Shown: positions 26,890 to 36,163 of the stretch, piece by piece | Numbering within the stretch: position 1 is the first letter of the stretch | Layout of the letters: every line of letters starts with the position of its first letter | From: Oceanobacillus sojae | GTDB taxonomy: Bacteria; Bacillota; Bacilli; Bacillales; Amphibacillaceae | NCBI RefSeq assembly: GCF_007991515.1 | Contig: NZ_BJYM01000008.1 | Span: 62,001-126,000 of the forward strand | DNA: 64,000 nt | Direction: 5' to 3' | Position numbers and translations under genes: made by a program | The notes under the pieces: model-generated | The model's database searches: none | Seen by the model: the letters and a program-made list of their open reading frames with translations, nothing else | What the model was told of the DNA's origin: nothing

Positions 26890-26915
26890 ACCATAATTTT
26901 ATTATGTAAACTAAA
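26890..26915. repeat. Copy 1 of a 26-bp dispersed motif
   Basis: The 26 bases share 25 of 26 positions with 43369-43394. The conserved right part reads TATTATGTAAACTAAA, and the core CATAAT/ATTATG is self-complementary. It lies about 125 bp before dynA, in a gap without any gene. Confidence 0.5.
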
Positions 26916-27038
26916 ATATTTAAATCCCTAGAAATCGATACCAATATTCCGTATAATAAAGATATTATGTCAAAAGAAGGGGAAAACAATAAAGCAGCTA
27001 GCAGGTATGAATAAGTTGACAAAAAGGGGTAAAGGCTT

Positions 27039-30000
27039 GTGATCACGTATATGGAAAAAAGGGTAACAGAACAGCAAATTACATCTCTCTATCAGGAAAT
27101 GAAAAATAGGGGAGATAAAATTAATGCAGATAAGATGCTTGATATACTGGAAAAATACTTTAATCAGGAATTTATTATTACATTGACAGGGCATTTTTCT
27201 GCTGGAAAGTCTTCATTAATAAATCATTTATTAGGGCAGGAGATTTTAGCGAACAGTCCCATCCCTACCAGTGCAAATATTGTTAAGATCTCATCTGGGG
27301 AAGGCACTGTCAATGTTTTTTTTCATAATGGTGAAGTGATTGAATACCATGAACCATATGATTTAGATCAGATTAAAAAGTTCTCAAAAAATAAAAATCA
27401 AATAAAAAAAATGCATATCAGTACCGGCGAGGATATTTTACCGCCTCATACAGCTATTTTAGACACGCCGGGAATTGATGCCGCAGACGATATTGACAGA
27501 ATGCTTACAGAAGCATCTCTTCACTTATCAGATTATCTTATTTATGTAACCGATTATAATCATGTTCAATCTGAAGTGAATCTATTATTTCTTCAGGCAA
27601 TGCAGGAAAATGGCCTTCCATTCATGTTTGTTATCAATCAGATAGATAAGCATAATGAAACGGAATTGCCCTTTGTCGAATTTGATAAAAAAATTAAACA
27701 AACGTTTGATCAATGGAATCTGCATCCTTCTTCCATTTTCTACACATCCCTTAAAAGTCCGGAAGCACCGCATAATGAGTGGCCAGAGCTGAAAGACACC
27801 GTATTTCAAATGCTCAGGTCTAAAGATGAATACACAACAATGGATGCAAGTATTCGACAAATTGTGAAAGATCATAAAGAAAAAGTTCATCGGGAAATGT
27901 CGAATCAAAAAGCTTTTTTAGATGAAGTCGAGGAAGTGGCATTGACAGAGCAGATAGACACATTAACGAAAAAGATTGAAGACCTGCAGCAGTATCCGGA
28001 AAATATAGCAGATGGGTTCTTAAATGAGGTAGATCAAACTGCGAAAAATGCGTATCTGATGCCCGCAGATTTAAGAGAGCTTGCAAAGGCTTATTTAGAA
28101 TCTGTACAGCCTGACTTTAAGGTTGGCGGCTTACTTACAAGCAGTAAAAAAACGAAGGAAGCAAAAATAGAGCGGAAGCAAGCCTTTATGAATGCTTTAG
28201 AAAAGAATGTTGAGACCACATTAAAATGGAAGCTCCGTGATAAGTGGTATGAGCAAATTGAATTGAATCAACTGGATTCCTCTTATCAGGAAAAAGGCAT
28301 CTCCTTCCTGGAATGGTCTTTAAGTGAAGAGCTGCTGGAAAGCAGTTTGCGTAAAGGCGCAAGTATAAATGGAGATTATGTTTTAAATTATACGAATGAT
28401 ATTGCTGCCAGTTTAAAGACGCATTTCAAAAAACAAATGAGACAGCTGGCAAAAGAAGTAAGAACGGAGCTTGAAGAAAAGAATAAGAAACAGCTGCAGG
28501 AAATGACGCAACAATTGGAGGAGCTGCAGGCTGCAGAGGTGGATCAGCAAGCTAATTATGCACTTGAAAGTGAGGAAGCAGCTTATTTCAACCATTTAGA
28601 TGAGCAGCAGGAAAATCCTGATGTGTTACCGGAAGTCATTACAGAGATGAAGGAAGAGCTCCAAGCGCGAAAAGTAATTCCCAGACAGGGAACAGAGACT
28701 ATGGAAATACTTGATGAGGAGGTATATGCTGATGCAGATGAAGTACAGGAAGAAATAAAGAACGAGTCACCTGCAGCAACAGACCAGCATGTTGTCTGTG
28801 ATATAGATAATGTCTTACAAGCAATTCATTTACCCGGGTTTGAAAGCTACCAGCAGGATCTAAAGAAACGAAAAATATCCTTAACAGAACGCTCTTATAC
28901 CATTGCTTTGTTTGGTGCATTTAGTGCCGGGAAATCATCCTTTGCTAATGCTATTCTTGGAGAACATGTCCTTCCGGTATCACCGAATCCGACAACAGCT
29001 GCAGTTAACCGGATTCGTCCAGTTACAAATGAAAATCGGCATCGGGATGTAATTGTCACCTTTAAATCAGAAAAAATGCTGGTAGATGATATAATGACAC
29101 TGGCAAAGGTATGTGAACCGCCAAATGCTTCCCTGGAGGAGCTGATTACATGGCTGAAAACAAAGAATGTGTTAACGGATTCGCGTTTGCCAAAAATGTA
29201 TCAGGCTTATTTAAATGCGATGCTTGAAGGCTATGAAGAGGTCCGATCTGTCATTGGCTCTGCCAAGAAAATCACCTTTGATAATTTTGGATCCTACGTG
29301 ACAGATGAAGAAAAAGCGTGTTATATTGCATCGATGGATCTTTTTTATGATTGTGAAGTAACGAAGCAGGGAATTACACTTGTTGATACGCCGGGTGCAG
29401 ATTCGATTAATGCCAGACATACGAATGTATCCTTTGAATATATTAAGCATGCAGATGCTATTTTATATGTTACCTACTATAATCATGCACTCTCCCGTGC
29501 AGATAAAGATTTTCTGATGCAGCTGGGACGTGTAAAGGATGTATTTGAGCTTGATAAAATGTTTTTTATTGTCAATGCTGCAGATCTTGCCAGTGATCAG
29601 CAAGAATTAGATATGGTAACTATGTACGTTAAAGAGCAATTAGCACAATTAGGAATTCGTTTTCCGCGTCTTTATCCTGTATCGAGTAAGATATCTTTAG
29701 CAGAAAAAATAGAACAAAAAACACTGAATGAACAGATGCGGTCATTTGAATCCCGTTTCTATGATTTTATTCATCATGATTTAACTGCGCTTGCAAAAAG
29801 AGCAGCAATCAGCGATATCGAACGGTCAGGTGAAGCATTAGAACAATTTATTCAATCGTTAAAATTGGACCAGTCTGCAAAAACAAAGCGGAAAAAAGTG
29901 CTGCAAAACGCTTATCAGCAAATCGCTCAAACAGTAGAAAATTTAGATCTAGACTCAACTAAAAATAGATGGCATCAAAAATTAGAAAAACAAGCCTTTT

Positions 30001-30647
30001 TTCTAAATCAGCGCTTTGCGATCCGCTTTCATGATCTATTTAAAGAAATTTATAATCCAACAACGATTACGGAGTCAGGCAGAGCTGGCCGGCAGCAGCT
30101 GATCAAGCAGTTTGAACAGCTGGTCACTTATATGGAATCGGAGCTGCATCAAGAGCTGTTAGCTGTCTCTTTACGGGTTGAGCAGCTCTTAAAAGGTTTG
30201 TTAAAAACCAATCAGCTTGAAATGATAGAAAAAGCTAAAAGATTCGACCCTGTTTTTTCAATATCAGAGTGGGATATCTCCGGCTTTGATACACCTGATT
30301 TAACGATTAAGCTATCGGTTCAAAAGCATAGCGAGCTTCAGAAATTATTTGGTAAATTTAAAGATACAAAAACGTTCTTTGTACAAAATCAAAAGGAAGA
30401 GATAAAGGAGCAGCTATACGCAATCATAGAGTCAGACGTCCAGGATTTTGTAGAAGAAGGTGCTAAATTAATCGAGTCGTCCTATCAGGAACAGTGGAAT
30501 AATCGGATTCATCAAGAAAAGTCAGTCCTTCTACAAGAAGCGGATATACTTTATCAGCAATTTATTGACCGTTTATTTGTGGAAGTGGATATGGATGATC
30601 TGACAGATAGAAAAGAACAAATGGATCTAATTTTAGATCGATACTAA
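27039..30647 (+). CDS. dynA: Double dynamin-like GTPase DynA (YpbR)
   Basis: This 1202-residue protein contains two complete dynamin units in tandem, as in B. subtilis DynA (about 1193). Unit 1 has G1 GHFSAGKSSL (51-60), G3 DTPGIDAADD and G4 NQIDKHNE. Unit 2 has G1 GAFSAGKSS (near residue 626), G3 DTPGADSIN and a G4-like NAADLA. Long helical stalks rich in Glu/Gln follow each GTPase. DynA fuses membranes and helps cells survive membrane damage by phage or pore-forming agents. GTG start behind AAAAAGGGGT. Confidence 0.93.
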   Translation: MITYMEKRVTEQQITSLYQEMKNRGDKINADKMLDILEKYFNQEFIITLTGHFSAGKSSLINHLLGQEILANSPIPTSANIVKISSGEGTVNVFFHNGEVIEYHEPYDLDQIKKFSKNKNQIKKMHISTGEDILPPHTAILDTPGIDAADDIDRMLTEASLHLSDYLIYVTDYNHVQSEVNLLFLQAMQENGLPFMFVINQIDKHNETELPFVEFDKKIKQTFDQWNLHPSSIFYTSLKSPEAPHNEWPELKDTVFQMLRSKDEYTTMDASIRQIVKDHKEKVHREMSNQKAFLDEVEEVALTEQIDTLTKKIEDLQQYPENIADGFLNEVDQTAKNAYLMPADLRELAKAYLESVQPDFKVGGLLTSSKKTKEAKIERKQAFMNALEKNVETTLKWKLRDKWYEQIELNQLDSSYQEKGISFLEWSLSEELLESSLRKGASINGDYVLNYTNDIAASLKTHFKKQMRQLAKEVRTELEEKNKKQLQEMTQQLEELQAAEVDQQANYALESEEAAYFNHLDEQQENPDVLPEVITEMKEELQARKVIPRQGTETMEILDEEVYADADEVQEEIKNESPAATDQHVVCDIDNVLQAIHLPGFESYQQDLKKRKISLTERSYTIALFGAFSAGKSSFANAILGEHVLPVSPNPTTAAVNRIRPVTNENRHRDVIVTFKSEKMLVDDIMTLAKVCEPPNASLEELITWLKTKNVLTDSRLPKMYQAYLNAMLEGYEEVRSVIGSAKKITFDNFGSYVTDEEKACYIASMDLFYDCEVTKQGITLVDTPGADSINARHTNVSFEYIKHADAILYVTYYNHALSRADKDFLMQLGRVKDVFELDKMFFIVNAADLASDQQELDMVTMYVKEQLAQLGIRFPRLYPVSSKISLAEKIEQKTLNEQMRSFESRFYDFIHHDLTALAKRAAISDIERSGEALEQFIQSLKLDQSAKTKRKKVLQNAYQQIAQTVENLDLDSTKNRWHQKLEKQAFFLNQRFAIRFHDLFKEIYNPTTITESGRAGRQQLIKQFEQLVTYMESELHQELLAVSLRVEQLLKGLLKTNQLEMIEKAKRFDPVFSISEWDISGFDTPDLTIKLSVQKHSELQKLFGKFKDTKTFFVQNQKEEIKEQLYAIIESDVQDFVEEGAKLIESSYQEQWNNRIHQEKSVLLQEADILYQQFIDRLFVEVDMDDLTDRKEQMDLILDRY

Positions 30648-30665
30648 AGAGGGAGGAAATGAAGC

Positions 30666-31562
30666 ATGACAGCAAATAAAGTTTTATTAGTAGACGGGAT
30701 GGCACTCCTGTTCCGGGGATTTTTTGCAACATCTTTCCGGGGGAATTTTATGTATAATTCAAAAGGAGTTCCGACTAATGGTGTTTACCAATTTTTACGC
30801 TATTTAACAGATGCCATTCAAACTTTCGGACCATCCCATGTTGTCTGCTGCTGGGATATGGGAAGCAAAACATTTCGGACAGAGATGTATGATGGGTATA
30901 AAGCAAATCGGGATGCACCGCCTGTGGAATTAATTCCACAGTTTGATTTGGTAAAAGAAATTGTACAATCTTTTGATATTCCTAATATAGGGTTAGAAAA
31001 TTTTGAAGCGGATGATTGCATGGGTACACTTGCAAATATATATAATCCGGAAAATGAAGTGTTTATTCTTTCTGGTGATCAAGACTTGCTTCAATTAGTA
31101 AAAGAAAATATCCGTGTTATTATTATGCGGAAAGGCCAGGGGAATTATGAGGTCTTTGATAAGGATAATTTCTATGAGAAAAAGGCTCTTTCTCCAGCAC
31201 AAATCATTGATTTAAAAGGATTGATGGGAGACTCCTCGGATAATTATCCTGGAGTAAAAGGAATTGGAGAAAAAACAGCCTTAAAATTGCTGCAGGAATT
31301 TGAAACCATCGATGGTTTAGTAGAGAATATTGAAAGGCTCCCAAAAGGAATACAAAGTAAATTACAAGCCGATATGGATATGCTTTATTTATCACGGCAA
31401 TTAGCGGAAATAAAATGTGATGTTCCAATTAGCTGTGATTTAGAAGGTTCCAGATGGGATTTTAAAGAAGATAAAGTGATAACCGAATTAGATAAACTTG
31501 AATGGAAGCATCTGGATCGTTTACTTGCTCCATTAAAAAATAAACCATCTGTATCATTTTAA
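30666..31562 (+). CDS. ypcP: 5'-3' exonuclease (FEN-like, YpcP)
   Basis: This 298-residue nuclease equals the 5'-nuclease domain of DNA polymerase I as a stand-alone enzyme. Metal-binding acidic clusters are visible in LLVDGMALLFRGFF, FEADDCMG, LSGDQDLLQLV and LMGDSSDNYPGVKGIGEKTA; the last includes the helix-hairpin-helix DNA-binding motif. It removes RNA primers or flaps. It starts 19 bp after dynA, as ypbR and ypcP are neighbours in B. subtilis. Confidence 0.93.
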   Translation: MTANKVLLVDGMALLFRGFFATSFRGNFMYNSKGVPTNGVYQFLRYLTDAIQTFGPSHVVCCWDMGSKTFRTEMYDGYKANRDAPPVELIPQFDLVKEIVQSFDIPNIGLENFEADDCMGTLANIYNPENEVFILSGDQDLLQLVKENIRVIIMRKGQGNYEVFDKDNFYEKKALSPAQIIDLKGLMGDSSDNYPGVKGIGEKTALKLLQEFETIDGLVENIERLPKGIQSKLQADMDMLYLSRQLAEIKCDVPISCDLEGSRWDFKEDKVITELDKLEWKHLDRLLAPLKNKPSVSF

Positions 31563-31580
31563 ATTAATTAATTCTTTGGT

Positions 31581-31637
31581 GAGGGGGGTATGCTTTATAC
31601 CGGGCGTAGGTATAGAACATACCCCCCTCCTTTCATT
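31581..31637 (+). terminator. Long intrinsic terminator after ypcP
   Basis: GAGGGGGGTATG and CATACCCCCCTC pair perfectly over 12 bp around an inner TATACC/GGTATA stem, followed by CTTTCATTTT. Confidence 0.85.
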
Positions 31638-31794
31638 TTATGTTGAAGGATATCAGACCTAGGTGGAGATTATTTATACTTATAGAAGTGAAAAAGGATG
31701 AAAACCTCTGTGTTCTTTATAGAGAATGAAAGGGTTCGGGTGATATAAGTTATTCTTATTGTATAAATTTAACATATGGAAATAATGTTGAAAT

Positions 31795-31823
31795 TTGGTA
31801 TATACACTTTCAGTGGCTATAAT
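31795..31823 (+). promoter_or_regulatory. Promoter of the PH-like gene and cysK
   Basis: TTGGTA-N17-TATAAT, 39 bp before the ATG at 31862. The 160 bases between the ypcP terminator and this promoter show nothing else. Confidence 0.6.
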
Positions 31824-31861
31824 GGAAGATGAGATATTGTTAGGATGAATGGGGGAATATA

Positions 31862-32275
31862 ATGTATTTTGAATCGAAAAAAGATACCTGGATGGTGGTT
31901 ATTCTTTGGGCTGTTGTGCTTAGTGGTGTGTTTATTCCATTACTGAAAGGCCAGATAATTAATTTAATCATTATGCTAATACTATGCAGTATATTGCTTT
32001 GGTTTTGGTTCCGTACAGGGTATAAGATTGATAAAGACCGTTTAATTGTCTATTATGGGCCGATTCGTCAAACGATTTATATAGAAAATATGGAGTTAAT
32101 TCTCCTGGCGAAGATGCCGATTATTGCCCCGGCGCTATCTCTAGATCGTATACAAATCCGAAGCGGAAAATATGATTTAATTGCAATCTCACCGAAGGAT
32201 AAATTTACCTTTGTAGAAGAACTGATGAAGATAAATCCAGATATTTCAGTAGATAAGCGTTTATTAAAAGAATAG
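31862..32275 (+). CDS. Membrane protein with bacterial PH-like domain (YyaB-like)
   Basis: The 137-residue protein has two N-terminal membrane helices (about 12-28 and 32-50) followed by a cytoplasmic beta-rich domain (YKIDKDRLIVYYGPIRQTI ... DLIAISPKDKFTFVEEL). This is the layout of short bacterial PH/DUF1200 proteins such as YyaB. Function unknown. It lies 15 bp before cysK and probably shares its transcript. Confidence 0.7.
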   Translation: MYFESKKDTWMVVILWAVVLSGVFIPLLKGQIINLIIMLILCSILLWFWFRTGYKIDKDRLIVYYGPIRQTIYIENMELILLAKMPIIAPALSLDRIQIRSGKYDLIAISPKDKFTFVEELMKINPDISVDKRLLKE

Positions 32276-32290
32276 AAGGAGGCGGCAATT

Positions 32291-33214
32291 ATGAGAGTTG
32301 TAGATAATATTACAGAATTAGTAGGAGAGACACCCATGGTTGAGCTAAATAAACTGCAGCCAGAAAATGCAGCAAAAATTTATGTGAAGCTGGAAATGTT
32401 TAATCCGAGCGGAAGTGTAAAAGACCGGGCTGCAACTCATATGATTCATATTGCAGAGCAGGAGGGACTTATAAAACCGGGAGATACAATTATTGAACCG
32501 ACAAGCGGAAACACAGGAATAGGATTGGCAATGGCAGCTTCTGCAAAGGGTTATCAGGCAATTCTTGTGATGCCCGATAATAGTACAGAAGAGAGAAGAA
32601 ATCTTTTGAAAGCATATGGTGCAAAGGTAGTTTTAACACCAAGTAATGAAAAAATGCCGGGCGCCATAAAAAAAGCACTGGAATTGCAGGTGGAAATACC
32701 AAACAGTTTTATTCCCCAGCAATTTAAAAATATTTCGAACCCTGATGCTCATCGTAAAACAACTGCACTGGAAATTTTAAAGGATATGAATAATCAATTA
32801 GATGCCTTTGTCTGTACTGCCGGTACAGGGGGAACAGTAACAGGTACGGGAGAATCGCTAAAAAAATTTATTCCGGATTTACATATTACTGTTGTTGAAC
32901 CAAAAGGCTCTCCAGTCTTATCAGGGGGAGAACCTGGTCCGCATAAGTTAGTAGGAACAAGTCCAGGCTTCGTACCTGAGATTTTAAATACCTCCATTTA
33001 TGATGAAATCATGCAAATCAATGATGATCAGGCATTGAATTTATTGCAGGAGCTTGCCCAAAAAGAAGGGTTATTTATCGGACCGTCCGGGGCTGCAGCC
33101 ATTTACGCAGCCAGAGAGGTCGCCAAGCGTCTGAAGCCTTCACAAAAGATAGTTTGTATCGCGCCTGATACTGGAGAAAGATACTTGTCTATGGACTTTC
33201 TGCAAGAGAATTAA
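32291..33214 (+). CDS. cysK: Cysteine synthase (O-acetylserine sulfhydrylase)
   Basis: This 307-residue fold-type II PLP enzyme makes cysteine from O-acetylserine and sulfide. PLP is bound by K44 in NPSGSVKDRAA. TSGNTGIGLAMAA is the substrate loop and GTGGTVTGTG the phosphate cradle. The C-terminal GPSGAAAIYAA contacts the PLP ring nitrogen. Sequence features cannot fully separate CysK from CysM or cystathionine-beta-synthase-like paralogs. ATG preceded by GAAGGAGG. Confidence 0.9.
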   Translation: MRVVDNITELVGETPMVELNKLQPENAAKIYVKLEMFNPSGSVKDRAATHMIHIAEQEGLIKPGDTIIEPTSGNTGIGLAMAASAKGYQAILVMPDNSTEERRNLLKAYGAKVVLTPSNEKMPGAIKKALELQVEIPNSFIPQQFKNISNPDAHRKTTALEILKDMNNQLDAFVCTAGTGGTVTGTGESLKKFIPDLHITVVEPKGSPVLSGGEPGPHKLVGTSPGFVPEILNTSIYDEIMQINDDQALNLLQELAQKEGLFIGPSGAAAIYAAREVAKRLKPSQKIVCIAPDTGERYLSMDFLQEN

Positions 33215-33350
33215 TAATCAAGCAGGCGAATCACCTATTTTTTTATTTTGCATAGTTTACCAGTAAAGAAGTTGAACAATATTGGGCTTCTGCATCTTGG
33301 TGCGGTCGCTATAAAGCTTTTCTTACTCCATAAAAATCTCTATTTTTCAT

Positions 33351-33379
33351 TTGTTTTTCTTGCGTATTCCTGCTATAAT
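33351..33379 (+). promoter_or_regulatory. Promoter of the lysine riboswitch-dapA unit
   Basis: TTGTTT-N17-TATAAT; transcription would begin near 33386, about 20 bases before the riboswitch P1 stem. Confidence 0.7.
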
Positions 33380-33405
33380 ACAAACAAATTCATTATTCAT
33401 AGATG

Positions 33406-33580
33406 AACGATAGAGGTGCAAAGACCATCAGTAAATATGCAGAGGCAGAATAGGCTGGCGATGAAGCATATGGAAAGGGGAATTTGCCGAAGTATAATAA
33501 GCCGTATTCTTATTGTACTGGTACTGGGATTGAATAAATCCGGTGCTGTCATATAGGAAACTATGTGGAGGGCTATCAGC
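33406..33580 (+). ncRNA. Lysine riboswitch (L box)
   Basis: The leader contains the L-box blocks in order: GATAGAGGTGC, GGAAAGGGGAA, TTGCCGAAG, CTGGGATTGAATAAATC, a GCTGTCATATAGGAAACTATG hairpin split by its loop, and GGAGGGCTATC. GATAG (33409-33413) pairs with CTATC (33573-33577) to form P1. It lies between a SigA promoter and a terminator ahead of dapA, the usual arrangement for lysine-repressed transcription. Confidence 0.9.
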
Positions 33581-33687
33581 TGAGAGGACATTCAAATGTT
33601 TGTGCAGCAGCGGTCTCCGTTGGTGCTTTTTATTTTGTGGAAATAATGGAAGTAATGAATAATGATAAGAGAATCAAATAAATTCAG

Positions 33688-33735
33688 AAGCAGAAGGACA
33701 GAAAATAAAACTTTTTCTGCTTGTCTTTATTATTT
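33688..33735 (+). terminator. Expression-platform terminator of the lysine riboswitch
   Basis: AAGCAGAA and TTCTGCTT pair over 8 bp with a 19-nt loop, followed by GTCTTTATTATTTT. It is placed about 90 bp before dapA, where lysine binding would promote its folding. Confidence 0.65.
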
Positions 33736-33825
33736 TCCATCCTCTAGTTTTTTTAGTACTTTACTTAGGCGCTGTCCGTCTATTTTCATCAAGTGATGTT
33801 GATATTATACAAAGGGTGTGTTGTT

Positions 33826-34707
33826 ATGAATTTTGGAAAAGTGGTCACGGCGATGGTAACGCCATTTAACGAAGAAAAAGAAATTGATTATAATGCATTA
33901 GATAACCTGATTGAATACCTTATTGATAATGGTTCAGATGGATTGGTAGTAGCAGGAACAACGGGCGAATCACCAACCTTGTCAAATGAAGAAAAGCTGG
34001 CATTATTTTCTCATACGGTACAAAAAGTAAATGGAAGGGTTTCAGTGATTGCAGGCACAGGCTCCAATCAGACAAAAGGCTCTATTGAGCTGTCACAAGC
34101 TGCTGAAAAAACAGGTGTTGATGCAATTATGCTCGTAACGCCTTATTATAATAAACCTTCTCAGGATGGTCTGTATGAGCATTTTAAAACAGTGGCAAAC
34201 GCGGTTCAATTGCCAGTAATGCTATACAATGTACCTGGCAGAACTTCTGTAGATTTGGCAGCTGAAACAGCTATTCGTTTATCTGCAGTTGATAATATTG
34301 TGGCAATTAAAGATGCGAGTGGTGATATGGATAAACTGACAGAGATGGTGGCACAGACGGATGCAAGTTTTTCTGTATACAGCGGAGAAGATGCGATAAC
34401 ATTACCATCCCTTGCAGTCGGAGCCATAGGCATTGTTTCCGTTTCTGGACATATTATCGGTAATGAGATGCAAGAGATGATTGCGGCATATGAACAGGGA
34501 GCTGTGAAAAAAGCTGCTGCTATTCACCAGCGAATCCTGCCGGTAATGCAGGAAATGTTTGCAGCACCCAGCCCTGCACCCGTCAAAGCAGCATTAAATC
34601 GAATTGGCGTACATGTAGGAGGCGTCCGTTTGCCCTTGCTCCCATTAAATGATGAACAGCTGCAATCCTTAAATCATAAACTGGATTTATTTGAGAAAGT
34701 AAAATAA
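33826..34707 (+). CDS. dapA: 4-hydroxy-tetrahydrodipicolinate synthase
   Basis: DapA condenses pyruvate with aspartate semialdehyde, the branch point to lysine, diaminopimelate and, in spores, dipicolinate. The 293-residue TIM barrel has the Schiff-base Lys at 162 (VAIKDASGD), Tyr134 in YNVPGRTS, and GTTGESPTLS. ATG 33826 behind AAAGGGTG is chosen over an earlier in-frame ATG at 33793. Its lysine riboswitch shows how it is regulated. No other lysine gene is adjacent. Confidence 0.95.
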   Translation: MNFGKVVTAMVTPFNEEKEIDYNALDNLIEYLIDNGSDGLVVAGTTGESPTLSNEEKLALFSHTVQKVNGRVSVIAGTGSNQTKGSIELSQAAEKTGVDAIMLVTPYYNKPSQDGLYEHFKTVANAVQLPVMLYNVPGRTSVDLAAETAIRLSAVDNIVAIKDASGDMDKLTEMVAQTDASFSVYSGEDAITLPSLAVGAIGIVSVSGHIIGNEMQEMIAAYEQGAVKKAAAIHQRILPVMQEMFAAPSPAPVKAALNRIGVHVGGVRLPLLPLNDEQLQSLNHKLDLFEKVK

Positions 34708-34722
34708 ATATTTTTGTTGAAC

Positions 34723-34757
34723 CCTCTCTAAAACGTTTTAGAGAGGATATTTTCAAT
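34723..34757 (+). terminator. Intrinsic terminator after dapA
   Basis: A 24-base perfect palindrome (CCTCTCTAAAAC with its complement) followed by ATATTTTC and a T-rich stretch. Confidence 0.75.
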
Positions 34758-34887
34758 TTTTTTCCATTTAAGTAACAGCTGACTATTTACTATAATTCTA
34801 AAAAAATACTCCACAATACCTGCGAAATTATTAACTTTAAATGGTAAAATATGAAACAAACCATAAAAAGAAGGGAATGAGGAGTTA

Positions 34888-36114
34888 ATGAAAGAAACAT
34901 TCATTCAAGCAGATGATACAATCACCCTTTGGGGGATTATCATTATCTGGGCATCTGTCAGTATTTTTTTAGAACAGCGTTATAGCTGGGCTTCCAAGGT
35001 TACAGGAGCAATTATTGCATTAGTGGGAGCAATGGTTTTATCTAATTTTGGTATCATTCCAACGGAGTCGCCGGTATATGATGCTGTCTGGTCTATTATT
35101 GTTCCATTAGCAATACCGCTTCTGTTGTTTCATGTTAATATTAAAAAAATATGGAAGGAAAGCAGCAGGCTGTTGCTTATTTTTCTGCTGAGCTCTATTG
35201 GTACGATTGCAGGAACAATTGTTGCCTTTTTCACTTTAAGGAATTACATACCTCTATTAGACCAATTAAGCGGTATTTTCAGTGCTACATATATTGGGGG
35301 AGGCGTGAATTTTGCAGCAATGGCTGCTAAATTTGAAACTCCTGGCGAAATCATTTCGGCGGCAGTTGTTGCTGATAATTTAATGATGGCATTATTATTT
35401 ATCATGCTGATGGCTATTCCCGCCATGAACTTTATTAGAAAACGCTATCCAACGCCTCATATTGACGAAGTGGAGCAGAATCAATCAGCTGATGGTGATA
35501 AAACATTAGCAGAAAGCTTTTGGAAGAGAAAATCAGTCTCATTAAAGGATATGGCACTTTCTGTTGGAACAGCTTTTCTTTTAGTAGTCGTTTCTTTAAA
35601 AATTGCCGATTTCTTTGCCAGTATTATTCCAAGTGGAGAAGATGCATCCTTCTTCAATAACCTGTTAAACGGTTTAATCGGTGATCAGTATCTGGTATTA
35701 ACAACACTTACTTTTATTGCCTTAGGAGTTTTTCCAAATTATTTTTCTGAATTAAACGGCAGTCAGGAAATTGGTACATATCTGATTCACATATTTTTCG
35801 TCGTTATTGGAGTCCCGGCATCCATCACGTTAATTATTAATACGGCACCATTATTGCTTGTTTTTGCGTTTATTATTGTCGCAATCAATTTAATACTTTC
35901 TCTTGTTTTTGGAAAGCTATTTAGAATGAGCTTAGAGGAAATTTTGCTGGCAAGTAATGCAAATATTGGCGGACCAACTACTGCAGCAGCGTTTGCGATT
36001 GCAAAAGGCTGGCGGCAATTAGTAGGTCCAATATTAATCGTCGGTACCCTGGGCTATATTATTGGAAACTATATTGGCACCTTCCTCGCTGTGTGGTTTG
36101 GAACCATGATGTAG
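34888..36114 (+). CDS. DUF819 (YjcL-like) integral membrane protein
   Basis: This 408-residue protein has about eleven membrane helices and the family signatures IFSATYIGGGVNFAAMA and SNANIGGPTTAAAFAIAKGW, which form an inverted pair of Gly-rich helices. DUF819/YjcL proteins are uncharacterised and resemble transporters. ATG after GAGGAG; single-gene unit with its own terminator. Confidence 0.82.
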   Translation: MKETFIQADDTITLWGIIIIWASVSIFLEQRYSWASKVTGAIIALVGAMVLSNFGIIPTESPVYDAVWSIIVPLAIPLLLFHVNIKKIWKESSRLLLIFLLSSIGTIAGTIVAFFTLRNYIPLLDQLSGIFSATYIGGGVNFAAMAAKFETPGEIISAAVVADNLMMALLFIMLMAIPAMNFIRKRYPTPHIDEVEQNQSADGDKTLAESFWKRKSVSLKDMALSVGTAFLLVVVSLKIADFFASIIPSGEDASFFNNLLNGLIGDQYLVLTTLTFIALGVFPNYFSELNGSQEIGTYLIHIFFVVIGVPASITLIINTAPLLLVFAFIIVAINLILSLVFGKLFRMSLEEILLASNANIGGPTTAAAFAIAKGWRQLVGPILIVGTLGYIIGNYIGTFLAVWFGTMM

Positions 36115-36122
36115 AGATAGTC

Positions 36123-36162
36123 AAATCTGCTTCTGTCATTAATACAGAAGCAGATTTTTTTA
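36123..36162 (+). terminator. Intrinsic terminator after the DUF819 gene
   Basis: A perfect 14-bp stem AAATCTGCTTCTGT with its complement, 7-nt loop, followed by TTTTTT. Confidence 0.9.
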
Positions 36163-36163
36163 T

